Under the pieces are notes generated by a model, which had not been told where the DNA came from, searched no databases, and was given only the letters and a program-made list of their open reading frames with translations. The position numbers and the translations under genes were made by a program. From contig CADCOL010000106.1 of the NCBI GenBank assembly GCA_902803015.1, positions 1-25,458 on the forward strand: a stretch of DNA of 25,458 nucleotides. Reading direction: 5' to 3'. This document shows, in pieces, positions 1-7,208 of this stretch (its first letter is position 1; each line of letters opens with the position of its first letter). The DNA is from an uncultured Lachnospiraceae bacterium (lineage in GTDB: Bacteria > Bacillota > Clostridia > Lachnospirales > Lachnospiraceae).

Positions 1-1
1 C

Positions 2-703
2 GATACGACAGGAGTTTCCCTTCATAAAAGAGGATACCGGAAACTGACGGCAAAGGCTCCGATAGCGGAGAATCTTGCGGCGGCACTGATTATGCTGACT
101 CCCTGGAGACAGGACCGGATTCTGGTGGATCCTTTCTGTGGAAGCGGAACCATTCCGATTGAAGCGGCCATGATGGCTGCCGGCATTGCTCCGGGCATGA
201 ACCGTGAATTTACGGCTGAGAGCTGGAAACACTTAATTCCATCAAAGAACTGGTATAACTGTGTGGAAGAGGCAAACGACAGGATTAACCGTTCTTTGAA
301 AAAAGAGGATGTCGATATCCAGGGATACGATTTGGATCCGGAAATGACGAAAATCGCGCGTGAGAATGCGCGTCTGGCCGGAGTGGATCATTTAATTCAT
401 TTTCAGACCCGTGATGTTGCAAATCTATCGCATCCGAAGAAATACGGATTCATTATTACGAATCCTCCGTATGGGGAACGTCTGGAAGAAAAAGCCGCTC
501 TGCCTGCACTTTATAAAACAATCGGCGAGAGATACCGCGCACTGGATTCCTGGTCCATGTATCTGATTACATCCTATGAAAACGCCGAGACTGATTTGGG
601 ACGCAAGGCAGATAAGAACCGTAAGATTTACAACGGTATGATGAAGACCTATTTTCTGCAATATATGGGTCCGAAGCCGCCGAAACGCGAGAACGGAACC
701 TAA
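2..703 (+). CDS. THUMP-type class I SAM-dependent rRNA methyltransferase (3' part)
   Basis: The gene is cut by the window start; the reading frame is open from base 2 and 233 residues are visible. The first visible residues read DTTGVSLHKRGYR, the conserved stretch just after the THUMP domain in the RlmL/YpsC family of large-subunit rRNA N2-guanine methyltransferases. The SAM-binding loop FCGSGTIPIEAA (visible residues 45-56) and the catalytic NPPYGER motif (154-160) are both intact, so the methyltransferase half looks functional. By family knowledge it methylates a guanine of 23S rRNA using S-adenosylmethionine in the cytoplasm. The N-terminal ferredoxin-like and THUMP RNA-binding parts lie outside the window. 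Methionine 31 (base 92) is internal to the conserved fold and is not the true start. The downstream gene rdgB begins 57 nt later. The family is clear; the exact target nucleotide is not. Confidence 0.9.
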   Translation, partial: DTTGVSLHKRGYRKLTAKAPIAENLAAALIMLTPWRQDRILVDPFCGSGTIPIEAAMMAAGIAPGMNREFTAESWKHLIPSKNWYNCVEEANDRINRSLKKEDVDIQGYDLDPEMTKIARENARLAGVDHLIHFQTRDVANLSHPKKYGFIITNPPYGERLEEKAALPALYKTIGERYRALDSWSMYLITSYENAETDLGRKADKNRKIYNGMMKTYFLQYMGPKPPKRENGT

Positions 704-760
704 AACTGAGAGCAGCATCAAGAACAAAGATAATTCTTATAACAAAGGACACAGATTATA

Positions 761-1363
761 ATGAGCAAGCGAATCATCGTTGCCTCCGGCAATGAAGGTA
801 AAATCCGTGAAATCAACGAAATCATGAGTGCAAAGGATGTCGAAATCGTTTCCATGAAGGCAGCCGGAATTGTACTTGATATCGTGGAAGACGGAACGAG
901 TTTTAAAGAGAATGCATTGATTAAAGCCAAAGCGGTCTGGGATGCATTAAATGAGAAAGAAATTGTTCTTGCGGACGATTCCGGATTGGAAGTGGATTAT
1001 TTAAACAAGGAACCGGGAATCTATTCGGCACGTTATATGGGTGAGGATACCCCGTATTCGATTAAAAATGCAAAGATTATCGAACGTCTTGACGGAGTTC
1101 CGAAAGAAGAACGCACCGGACGCTTTGTCTGTGCGGTTGCGGCAGTATTGCCCGACGGCGAGGAAATCATCGTGCAGGAAACCATGGAAGGCTATATCGG
1201 TTACGAAGAGCGCGGAACCAACGGCTTCGGTTATGATCCGATTTTCCGCCCCGAAGGATATGAATGCAGTTCCGGAGAGCTTCCCATGGAAGAAAAGAAT
1301 GAAATCAGTCATCGCGGAAAAGCATTCCGTAAAATGTGGTCAGTCATTAAAGACCGGATTTAG
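761..1363 (+). CDS. rdgB: XTP/dITP diphosphatase (RdgB/HAM1)
   Basis: This 200-residue protein has the usual length of the RdgB/HAM1/YsnA family, which hydrolyses non-canonical purine nucleotides (dITP, XTP) to monophosphate and pyrophosphate and so keeps deaminated purines out of DNA. The visible signatures are the N-terminal ASGNEGKIREI loop (residues 8-18), the metal-binding LADDSGLEVD segment (70-79), GTNGFGYDPIF and the C-terminal SHRGKAFRKM. All expected active-site segments are present. The start is supported by an AAAGGA ribosome binding site about 12 nt upstream. The next gene, a phosphoesterase, begins 10 nt after the stop, so the two are surely cotranscribed. The same pair occurs as ysnA-ysnB in Bacillus subtilis. 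Confidence 0.95.
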   Translation: MSKRIIVASGNEGKIREINEIMSAKDVEIVSMKAAGIVLDIVEDGTSFKENALIKAKAVWDALNEKEIVLADDSGLEVDYLNKEPGIYSARYMGEDTPYSIKNAKIIERLDGVPKEERTGRFVCAVAAVLPDGEEIIVQETMEGYIGYEERGTNGFGYDPIFRPEGYECSSGELPMEEKNEISHRGKAFRKMWSVIKDRI

Positions 1364-1373
1364 AGGTGAATCG

Positions 1374-1859
1374 ATGAAGATTCTGGTTGTCAGCGATACC
1401 CATGGTATGGATCGTCGCTTTTACGAAGTTTATAAGAAAGAAAAACCCGTGGATATGGTAATTCACTGCGGGGATACACAGGGAAGCGAGGACGATTTTG
1501 AACGAAGCGTGGATTGTGTATTCTGTGCGGTGCAGGGGAATAACGATTTTTTTTCCAATCTGCCGAAAGAACGGTATTTTCAGTATGGCGGAAAGTCGTT
1601 TTTTGTGACGCACGGGCATTATTACAATGTTTCGTTTGACAATAACCGTCTGCATGACGAAGCAAAAGCAAGGGGTTGCGATTTTGCACTGTTCGGACAT
1701 ACGCACCGGCCGTTTTATCAGTATACGGACGGAATCCATTTTATCAATCCGGGCAGTTTAAGTTATCCGAGACAGTACAGTCACAAGCCGAGTTATGCTA
1801 TAATAGACGTGGATTCAAATGGGGATGTAAAGGTTACGCAAAAAGAGATAGACGATTAA
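1374..1859 (+). CDS. YfcE/MJ0936-type metallophosphoesterase (YsnB-like)
   Basis: This is a 161-residue calcineurin-like phosphoesterase of the small YfcE/MJ0936/YsnB family. All five metal-binding blocks are visible: SDTHG near the N-terminus, HCGD, the GNND block, THGH and GHTHRP. These blocks bind the two active-site metal ions, and family members hydrolyse phosphodiesters in vitro; the cellular substrate is not known. The reading frame is open further upstream inside rdgB, but the start at 1374 is preferred: an AGAGGTGA ribosome binding site lies directly before it and the protein then begins MKILVVSDTHG as family members do. It forms an operon with rdgB. A TGC-TATAAT sequence near its 3' end may be a promoter for the next gene. 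Confidence 0.92.
   Translation: MKILVVSDTHGMDRRFYEVYKKEKPVDMVIHCGDTQGSEDDFERSVDCVFCAVQGNNDFFSNLPKERYFQYGGKSFFVTHGHYYNVSFDNNRLHDEAKARGCDFALFGHTHRPFYQYTDGIHFINPGSLSYPRQYSHKPSYAIIDVDSNGDVKVTQKEIDD
1796..1804 (+). promoter_or_regulatory. Possible extended -10 promoter for the YjgR-like gene
   Basis: TGC followed by a perfect TATAAT (1799-1804) lies inside the 3' end of the phosphoesterase gene, about 70 nt before the YjgR-like start codon. The -35 position (around 1776) is poor, as is usual when an extended -10 is present. It could drive the following gene alone. A chance match inside coding sequence cannot be excluded. Confidence 0.35.
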
Positions 1860-1877
1860 TTATAAAGGGGGTTTACT

Positions 1878-3626
1878 ATGTTAAGCGAGAACAAAATCTA
1901 CTTTGCAAAATCCGGAGAGAAAAAGGTTTATGCACTTCCGAAGATGGCAAACCGTCACGGAATGATTGCCGGTGCTACCGGTACCGGTAAAACCGTTACG
2001 TTAAAGGTTATGGCGGAGTCTTTCTCCTCCATCGGCGTGCCGGTATTTTTGGCAGATGTAAAGGGTGACCTTGGCGGAATCTGCAATCCGGGACTGGAAA
2101 CCGAAGATATGAAGAACCGTATCGAGCGCTTCGGTCTTGCAGAGGACGGTTTTAAATTTGATGCATATCCCACTGTTTTCTGGGATGTTTACGGTGAGAA
2201 GGGTCTGCCTCTTCGTACAACCATCAGTGAGATGGGACCGATTCTCTTGTCCAGAATTTTAGGTTTAAACGAAGTACAGTCCGATATTCTGAGCGTTATT
2301 TTTAAAATTGCAGATGACGAAGGCCTTCTCTTAATCGATACCAAGGACCTTCGTTCCATGCTGACCTATGTAGGCGAGAATGCAAAGTCCTACAGCCTGA
2401 CATACGGAAACATGTCCAGTCAGAGTCTGGGTGCCATCATTCGTTCGGTCATCGCACTGGAAGGACAGGGCGGCGATCTCTTCTTCGGAGAGCCTGCACT
2501 TGATATCCGCGACTGGATTGGCTGCGATTATACGGGTAAGGGAAACATTAACATCCTGGACTGTCAGAAGTTAATCAATAACCCGACCATGTATTCCTCC
2601 TTTATGCTCTGGATGCTTTCCGAATTATACGAAATGCTTCCGGAAGCGGGCGATCTGGAGAAACCCAGAATCGTATTCTTCTTTGATGAAGCACATATGC
2701 TTTTTGATTCCGCAAGCAAATCCCTGCTTGATAAAATTGAGCAGATTGTAAAACTGATTCGTTCCAAGGGCGTCGGCGTATTCTTCATTACACAGAACCC
2801 CAAGGATATTCCGGACGGCGTATTAAGCCAGCTCGGAACCAAGATTCAGCATGCGCTGCGTGCATACACCCCCGCAGAGTTAAAATCGGCAAAAGCCGCT
2901 GCGCAGGCATTCCGTGAGAATCCTGAATTCGATACATTTTCCGTTCTGACAGAGCTCGGAATCGGTGAAGCACTGGTATCCGTACTGGATGAAAAGGGTA
3001 TTCCGACCATTGTTGAAAAATGCAATATCCTTCCTCCGCAGAGTCAGCTCGGAGTCATTGATGATGCAACCAGAGATTCCAAGATTAAGGGAAGCATGTA
3101 TTACGTAAAATACGTGGAAACCTTTGATCGGGATTCTGCATATGAATTCCTGCAAAGAAAGCAGATTTCCGATGCGGAAGAGAAAGCGAGAGCCGAAGAA
3201 GTTGCAAAGCTTGAGAAACAGCGTGCGGCAGAAGAGGCAGCAGCTTTAAAGGAAGCACAGCGCCAGGCAGAGGCAGAAAGAAAAGCTGCGGAAAGAGCGG
3301 AAATCGCAGCGCAGAAACAGGCTGAACGTGAAGCGATTGCAGCACAGAAAGCAGCGGAAAGAGAAGCACTTGCTGCGCAGAAAGCAGCAGAACGTGAGGC
3401 ACTTGCCGCACAGAAGGCGGAAGAGAAGAAAAAAGCCCAGCAGCAGCGTGCCGTAAAGAATGCAGGCAAGTCCGTGGCAAGTTCCGTAGCCGGAACGCTC
3501 GGAAGAGAAGCCGGAAAGAATTTGGGCAAGTCCGTCGGCGGATCCTTCGGAAAGACACTCGGCGGAAATGTCGGAGCATCCTTGGGACGCGGCATTATCG
3601 GAACACTTTTCAATTCAGGAAGATAG
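1878..3626 (+). CDS. yjgR: YjgR/HerA-like P-loop ATPase (DUF853) with repeat coiled-coil insertion
   Basis: Residues 1-425 follow Escherichia coli YjgR closely from start to end, including the opening KMANRHG segment, Walker A (GATGTGKT, 32-39), the GVPVFLADVKGDL block, Walker B (RIVFFFDE, 264-271) and the LLDKIEQIVKLIRSKGVGVFF stretch with its sensor-like TQNP. The family belongs to the HerA/FtsK-like P-loop ATPases; its biological job is unproven. Residues about 430-525 form a highly charged Ala/Glu/Lys/Gln coiled coil with four 11-residue repeats, longer than the short linker of YjgR. The last 55 residues are Gly/Ser-rich and basic, like the YjgR tail. A strong ribosome binding site (AAAGGGGG) precedes the start. 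A terminator follows 11 nt after the stop, so this ends the transcription unit. The shorter alternating frames on the opposite strand of the coiled-coil region are artefacts of its repetitive codons. Confidence 0.9.
   Translation: MLSENKIYFAKSGEKKVYALPKMANRHGMIAGATGTGKTVTLKVMAESFSSIGVPVFLADVKGDLGGICNPGLETEDMKNRIERFGLAEDGFKFDAYPTVFWDVYGEKGLPLRTTISEMGPILLSRILGLNEVQSDILSVIFKIADDEGLLLIDTKDLRSMLTYVGENAKSYSLTYGNMSSQSLGAIIRSVIALEGQGGDLFFGEPALDIRDWIGCDYTGKGNINILDCQKLINNPTMYSSFMLWMLSELYEMLPEAGDLEKPRIVFFFDEAHMLFDSASKSLLDKIEQIVKLIRSKGVGVFFITQNPKDIPDGVLSQLGTKIQHALRAYTPAELKSAKAAAQAFRENPEFDTFSVLTELGIGEALVSVLDEKGIPTIVEKCNILPPQSQLGVIDDATRDSKIKGSMYYVKYVETFDRDSAYEFLQRKQISDAEEKARAEEVAKLEKQRAAEEAAALKEAQRQAEAERKAAERAEIAAQKQAEREAIAAQKAAEREALAAQKAAEREALAAQKAEEKKKAQQQRAVKNAGKSVASSVAGTLGREAGKNLGKSVGGSFGKTLGGNVGASLGRGIIGTLFNSGR
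3285..3416 (+). repeat. Four 33-bp tandem repeats encoding an 11-residue coiled-coil unit
   Basis: Four successive in-frame units begin at 3285, 3318, 3351 and 3384. They encode AAERAEIAAQK, QAEREAIAAQK and two copies of AAEREALAAQK (residues 470-513 of the YjgR-like ATPase). The protein repeat is near perfect while synonymous codons differ between copies, so the repeat is old or maintained at protein level. An 11-residue period is typical of hendecad, nearly straight coiled coils. Confidence 0.85.
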
Positions 3627-3637
3627 AATACACTTAA

Positions 3638-3666
3638 CCCCGTCGGCGGAGCCGGCGGGGCTTTTT
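3638..3666 (+). terminator. Rho-independent terminator after the YjgR-like gene
   Basis: A 10-bp GC-rich stem (CCCCGTCGGC at 3638-3647 and GCCGGCGGGG at 3651-3660, one G-U pair) with a GGA loop is followed by CTTTTT. It lies 11 nt after the stop codon, and insulates the surface-protein promoter downstream. Confidence 0.92.
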
Positions 3667-3710
3667 ATTTATTCCACCTTCGAATAATCAAAGATTTTCA
3701 AAATTTACTG

Positions 3711-3739
3711 TTGACAGAAAAAATCTGTCCGCGTATAAT
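3711..3739 (+). promoter_or_regulatory. Perfect-consensus housekeeping promoter for the surface-protein operon
   Basis: TTGACA (3711-3716) and TATAAT (3734-3739) are separated by exactly 17 nt, a full match to the vegetative sigma-A consensus. Transcription would start near 3746, giving an untranslated leader of about 170 nt before the surface-protein start codon at 3917. A promoter this strong suggests that control acts later, for example in the leader. Confidence 0.9.
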
Positions 3740-3762
3740 CCAAAATACATCTATAGATTGCA

Positions 3763-3808
3763 GGGTCTTCCGACCCGAAGAACGAAAGTGTTTCACTTTC
3801 GGAATTCC
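3763..3808 (+). promoter_or_regulatory. Structured 5' leader of the surface-protein mRNA
   Basis: Two hairpins stand close together just after the predicted transcription start: GGGTC-TTCC-GACCC (3763-3776) and a perfect 8-bp stem CGAAAGTG-TTT-CACTTTCG (3783-3801), followed by the palindrome GGAATTCC. Competing pairings exist: TCTTC with GAAGA across the first hairpin, and TTCCG (3768-3772) with CGGAA (3800-3804). The remaining leader to about 3900 is pyrimidine-rich and unpaired. No known riboswitch motif was recognised; the c-di-GMP-I core was looked for and not found. Regulatory function is inferred. Confidence 0.5.
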
Positions 3809-3916
3809 ATTTTATTAAATTATTTATCTTGTTTCTGTTTTGTTTTTTTGCGTTACGTTTTGCTTTATTTCAAGCACATTCACATTTATTCAAATTTAAT
3901 CAAAAGGGAGATCATC

Positions 3917-6034
3917 ATGAAGAAACGAAAGACTTATTTCGGTCGGTGTCTTTGTCTTTTGCTGTCGGCACTGACCATGGTTTTGGGCGTAATTACGTCT
4001 TCTCATGCAACCTTACATGTTGAGGCTGCGAATGTAGCCAGGGGCGCCAACATCCCCTATAACCGCTATCTGGCGGGAGCTACGTATTCCACACATATGT
4101 ATACGGTGGACGGTCAGGTGGCATATTGTATCGAATCGGAAAAGGCTGCCGTAAATAACGGCGATTATTACAATTCACACACCTTGTCCTATTCCGAAGC
4201 GCCCATGCTGACGCTGGCACTTTACTACGGCTACGGCGGGGGCGGTTCCTGGATTATGAAAAAATTCTTTCAGGACAATTACGGCATCGAATTAAGCGAT
4301 GAGCAGCAGTACCTGTATACGCATATCGTTGCGAATTACGCATATGTCGGTGCAAACATGTCATCCACTCCGGGACAGTACTACAAGGGGCTTAGTTCCG
4401 ATATTGCGGAGGCGTACGGTATTAATTCCTGGATTCGTTATCTGGGAAAAGTGCTTGGCGGAAGCGAAGATTACAGCGGCAGAAGAGTGAAAAACGGCTG
4501 GACCACATACTTTGATACCAACAGTCAGAAAATCGCGTTAATCGGACAAATCGAATATGAATCGGTGCCGGAAACGCCACCCACACCGGATGTGCCTGAT
4601 GTACCGGATCAGCCTGACGTACCGGACCAGCCTGACGTACCGGATCAACCGGATGTTCCCGATGTACCCGACGTACCTGACCAGCCGGAGATTCCTCCTA
4701 CACCGAAATACGGAAAACTGAATATTACGAAAACCGGAGAAATACTGACCGGAATCGAAAACGGAGCTTTTGTTTGGGAAAAGAAAGCACTCGCGGGAGC
4801 AGAGTTTGAAATCCTCGATGCAAACGAAGAAACCGTCGGGGCCGTAACAACGGGTGAAGACGGAAAAGCATCACTCGGGGAACTGCCGGAAGGGCATTAC
4901 AGCGTAAAAGAAATCAAAGCCCCGGAAGGATTTGTTCTTGATAAAACCGTTTATGAATTTGACATTGCATTCGAAGAAGATGAAACGGAATGCATCATTG
5001 AAAAAAGCTTTGAAGATCAGGCTGCAAAAGGAAGGCTTGAGATTTTTAAGGAAGGAGAAGGTCTGATTTCCTTTGATGAAGAAGGATTTCATTACGAGAA
5101 GCATTCCATAGAGGGAGCGGAATTTGATTTATACTATGTGAAAGAGACCGCAGAAGAGCAGGAAACGCCGAAAGAGGATGATACTGACGATAAGGATTCG
5201 GATATGCCGGTCGGACATTACACAACTGACAAAAACGGAAAAATCATCGTGGAAGACCTTCCGCTCGGCAGTTATAAACTGGTGGAAACAAAAGCCGCAT
5301 ACGGAATGGAACTTGACGAAACACCGGTTGAAATTAAGGTTGAATACAAGGATCAGAACACGCCTGTTGTTGTAGTCGGAAAGAATATTTACAACGAACG
5401 AAAAAAGATTCGGATTGCTGTAAATAAGTATCGCAGTGACAGTGAAGAGAAGTTAAGCGGCGGTGAATTTGAACTGTACAACAAAGAGGAAATCGTAAAC
5501 TACAAAGGTGAAGTGATAGCAGAAAAAGATACACTTCTTGCCTGTGCGGAAGCGGTGGACGGTGTCATTGATTTCGGACTTGATTTGCCGGAGGCCGACT
5601 ATTATATCGTCGAAAGCAAAGCAATCGACGGATATCAAAAGAGTGTGCAACCGTTTGAATTCAAAACAGCTTACGATGAAGAATGCAGGGTGGATTTGTA
5701 TAATGACCGGATTCCTCCGAAGGCTCCCGAAAAAGAGAACCATGAAGAGGTACCGGGAATCGTGAAGGGCGCATTTGTAAACTACGTTACGGAAGATTTC
5801 GGCGGAACGGATTTATCGACACTCATCGGTGTATATTTGCCGGATACATCCTCCGAACGGAGCGGTATGGAGGATGCGTCGGATCATACAGTGGCATCCA
5901 TAGTCGCAATGGCGGCAAATGACAGGGTTGCGGATTATGCGGTTCTCGCCTTCTTAATCGGAGCAATTGTAGCAGCGACAACGATATTGATTCTGGAGCT
6001 TCGTAAAAATGGAAACAGAAAACAAAGCAAGTGA
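3917..6034 (+). CDS. Secreted Cna-B repeat (SpaA-type) surface protein, possible pilin or adhesin
   Basis: This 705-residue protein has a signal peptide (basic MKKRK start, hydrophobic core about 11-30), then an N-terminal domain (40-215) with VAYCIE around Cys71 resembling thioester adhesin domains. A Pro/Asp/Val-rich stalk (219-263) made of PDV and PDQ triplets follows, then three Cna-B/SpaA domains (about 264-367, 372-493, 497-597). Each of these has the Lys of strand 1 (LNITK, LEIFK, IAVNK) and the Glu of the YxxxE motif (Glu332, 457, 566) expected for internal isopeptide bonds. The C-terminus has a hydrophobic segment (672-694) and a basic tail, as in sortase substrates, but no LPXTG; the nearest match is LPDTS at 641-645. 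The frame is open further upstream, but the AAAAGGGAG site and signal peptide fix the start at 3917. The gene overlaps the sortase gene by 26 nt. It probably acts on the cell wall surface; the ligand is unknown. Confidence 0.88.
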   Translation: MKKRKTYFGRCLCLLLSALTMVLGVITSSHATLHVEAANVARGANIPYNRYLAGATYSTHMYTVDGQVAYCIESEKAAVNNGDYYNSHTLSYSEAPMLTLALYYGYGGGGSWIMKKFFQDNYGIELSDEQQYLYTHIVANYAYVGANMSSTPGQYYKGLSSDIAEAYGINSWIRYLGKVLGGSEDYSGRRVKNGWTTYFDTNSQKIALIGQIEYESVPETPPTPDVPDVPDQPDVPDQPDVPDQPDVPDVPDVPDQPEIPPTPKYGKLNITKTGEILTGIENGAFVWEKKALAGAEFEILDANEETVGAVTTGEDGKASLGELPEGHYSVKEIKAPEGFVLDKTVYEFDIAFEEDETECIIEKSFEDQAAKGRLEIFKEGEGLISFDEEGFHYEKHSIEGAEFDLYYVKETAEEQETPKEDDTDDKDSDMPVGHYTTDKNGKIIVEDLPLGSYKLVETKAAYGMELDETPVEIKVEYKDQNTPVVVVGKNIYNERKKIRIAVNKYRSDSEEKLSGGEFELYNKEEIVNYKGEVIAEKDTLLACAEAVDGVIDFGLDLPEADYYIVESKAIDGYQKSVQPFEFKTAYDEECRVDLYNDRIPPKAPEKENHEEVPGIVKGAFVNYVTEDFGGTDLSTLIGVYLPDTSSERSGMEDASDHTVASIVAMAANDRVADYAVLAFLIGAIVAATTILILELRKNGNRKQSK
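4590..4685 (+). repeat. Short tandem repeats encoding the PDV/PDQ stalk
   Basis: Nine-base units of the type cct-gac-gta and ccg-gat-cag alternate through this stretch and encode a run of PDV and PDQ triplets (about residues 225-256) between the N-terminal domain and the first Cna-B domain. Such proline-rich linkers act as extended stalks in surface proteins, and the copy number may vary between strains by slippage. Confidence 0.8.
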
Positions 6035-7100
6035 TAAAACCTCAAAAGGAGATTTAATACGTCTGTCCACCATCCTTTTCATCATTTTGGGTTCGGTGCT
6101 TCTCCCGCTTTTTGCGAGAGAGGTGCTGTTCCCGAATCTGAAAGCATGGAAGGAGGATATAGAACTAAGGCAGGGGATTCGAAGAGAGGGATTATTCGCA
6201 GGGAATCCGGATATGAAAGATTCCGACGCAGAGGATGACATTCGGGCTCTTGGCGGAACGTGGAAAAACGGAAGAAATGCCGAAAGCGGCACGGACGCAG
6301 ATGGCGAAGTGGAAGATTTGGGAATCATCTGGTCGAAAGAATACGGACCCGGCGGTGTAAAACTGAATGCGGACGGTTCCATAGTACCGGATGCGGAAGT
6401 TGTTGAAGCCCTGAAGTCGGGTAATCAGAATCGAATTGACCGCGCTATGGTCTCGCAATACCGTCGAATCAATCCCGAAACGGTTGGAATGATCCGGATT
6501 CCGGGGACGGTTTTAAACCACCCATTAATGCAGTCGCCGGCGAATGAAGGATATTACCTGAATCACGATTTTTTAAAACGTGAAAATGCAAACGGAACAC
6601 CGTTTCTGGCGGCATCTTCCGGTCTTGCAACTCCTGCGGGCAATGCAATTGCATACGGACATAATATCCGGCTCGGAAGGAAGGATATTTTTCAACCGAT
6701 TGCAGAGTATGAAAACATTAACTTCTACAAGGCTCATCCGACCGTGGAAGTGGCGCTTCCCGACCGGACGGTAAGCTTTTTGGTCTTTGCGTATTTTATC
6801 GTGGATACAGCCGATGAGGATACATTCGTATACTGGCAGGATACATACTTTTCAAGTGAGGAAAAATTTACGCAGTACATGGAAGAAGTAGCAAAGAGAA
6901 ACTGGCTGGAAACCGGAATTGTCTGCGAGAGGACGGACAGCTATCTGACCCTGTCATCATGCAGTGTGGAGCTGGCACGCTCCGGGACGAACCGTATGGT
7001 GCTGATGTGCAGGGCGCTGCGCGAGGGAGAGAAACCGGGAGATTATACGAAGGGGGCCTGCAGGGCTGCGAACCCACTGCTACCCATTAAATTAAGATGA
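6009..7100 (+). CDS. srtB: Class B sortase
   Basis: This 363-residue membrane-anchored transpeptidase has one N-terminal helix (about 17-36), a charged linker of some 110 residues, and a class B sortase domain. The INPETVGMIRIPGT block (154-167) and NHPLMQ...YYLNHDF are typical of SrtB. The catalytic triad is visible: His218 (AYGHN), Cys318 (LTLSSC) and Arg329 (GTNRMVLMC). Class B enzymes usually attach one dedicated protein to peptidoglycan, or in some Clostridia cross-link pilins. Its start lies 26 nt inside the upstream surface-protein gene, which makes translational coupling and an enzyme-substrate relation likely. A GGAG about 10 nt upstream can serve as ribosome binding site. Three additional cysteines (306, 334, 351) are present. 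The C-terminal 25 residues after RAL extend beyond the usual fold. Confidence 0.92.
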   Translation: METENKASDKTSKGDLIRLSTILFIILGSVLLPLFAREVLFPNLKAWKEDIELRQGIRREGLFAGNPDMKDSDAEDDIRALGGTWKNGRNAESGTDADGEVEDLGIIWSKEYGPGGVKLNADGSIVPDAEVVEALKSGNQNRIDRAMVSQYRRINPETVGMIRIPGTVLNHPLMQSPANEGYYLNHDFLKRENANGTPFLAASSGLATPAGNAIAYGHNIRLGRKDIFQPIAEYENINFYKAHPTVEVALPDRTVSFLVFAYFIVDTADEDTFVYWQDTYFSSEEKFTQYMEEVAKRNWLETGIVCERTDSYLTLSSCSVELARSGTNRMVLMCRALREGEKPGDYTKGACRAANPLLPIKLR

Positions 7101-7137
7101 GCCATACACCTCCTACATAAATGGCAAAAAGAAGAAT

Positions 7138-7165
7138 TGCCACGGCATTTGCCGTGGCAGTTTTT
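7138..7165. terminator. Bidirectional terminator between convergent genes
   Basis: A perfect 9-bp stem (TGCCACGGC at 7138-7146, GCCGTGGCA at 7151-7159) with an ATTT loop is followed on the plus strand by G-TTTTT. On the minus strand it is followed, after GCCAT-side bases, by a T-rich run complementary to AAAAAGAAGAA (7126-7136). It sits between the sortase stop and the end of the convergent GGDEF/EAL gene, so it can end both transcripts. Confidence 0.88.
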
Positions 7166-7208
7166 CGTTTTCGTATTACAAGTATTCTGTGTGTTCCGGT
7201 GCAGGTTA

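Noticed and set aside
1041..1373. Upstream extension of the phosphoesterase reading frame into rdgB
   Set aside because: The extension is a shadow of rdgB codons. The family begins at MKILVVSDTHG and a ribosome binding site stands right before 1374.
3085..3613. Two minus-strand reading frames of 164 and 170 codons opposite the YjgR coiled coil
   Set aside because: They arise from the repetitive Ala/Glu/Lys codons on the other strand, have low-complexity products and no start signals.
3758..3916. In-frame upstream extension of the surface-protein gene (53 additional residues)
   Set aside because: It would bury the signal peptide, starts within the structured leader a few bases after the transcription start, and lacks a ribosome binding site. 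The site before 3917 is strong.
3746..3916. c-di-GMP-I or -II riboswitch before the surface-protein gene
   Set aside because: Expected from context, but the conserved core (for example GACGCAAAGCC of type I) is absent and the two hairpins do not fit either type as far as can be judged by eye.
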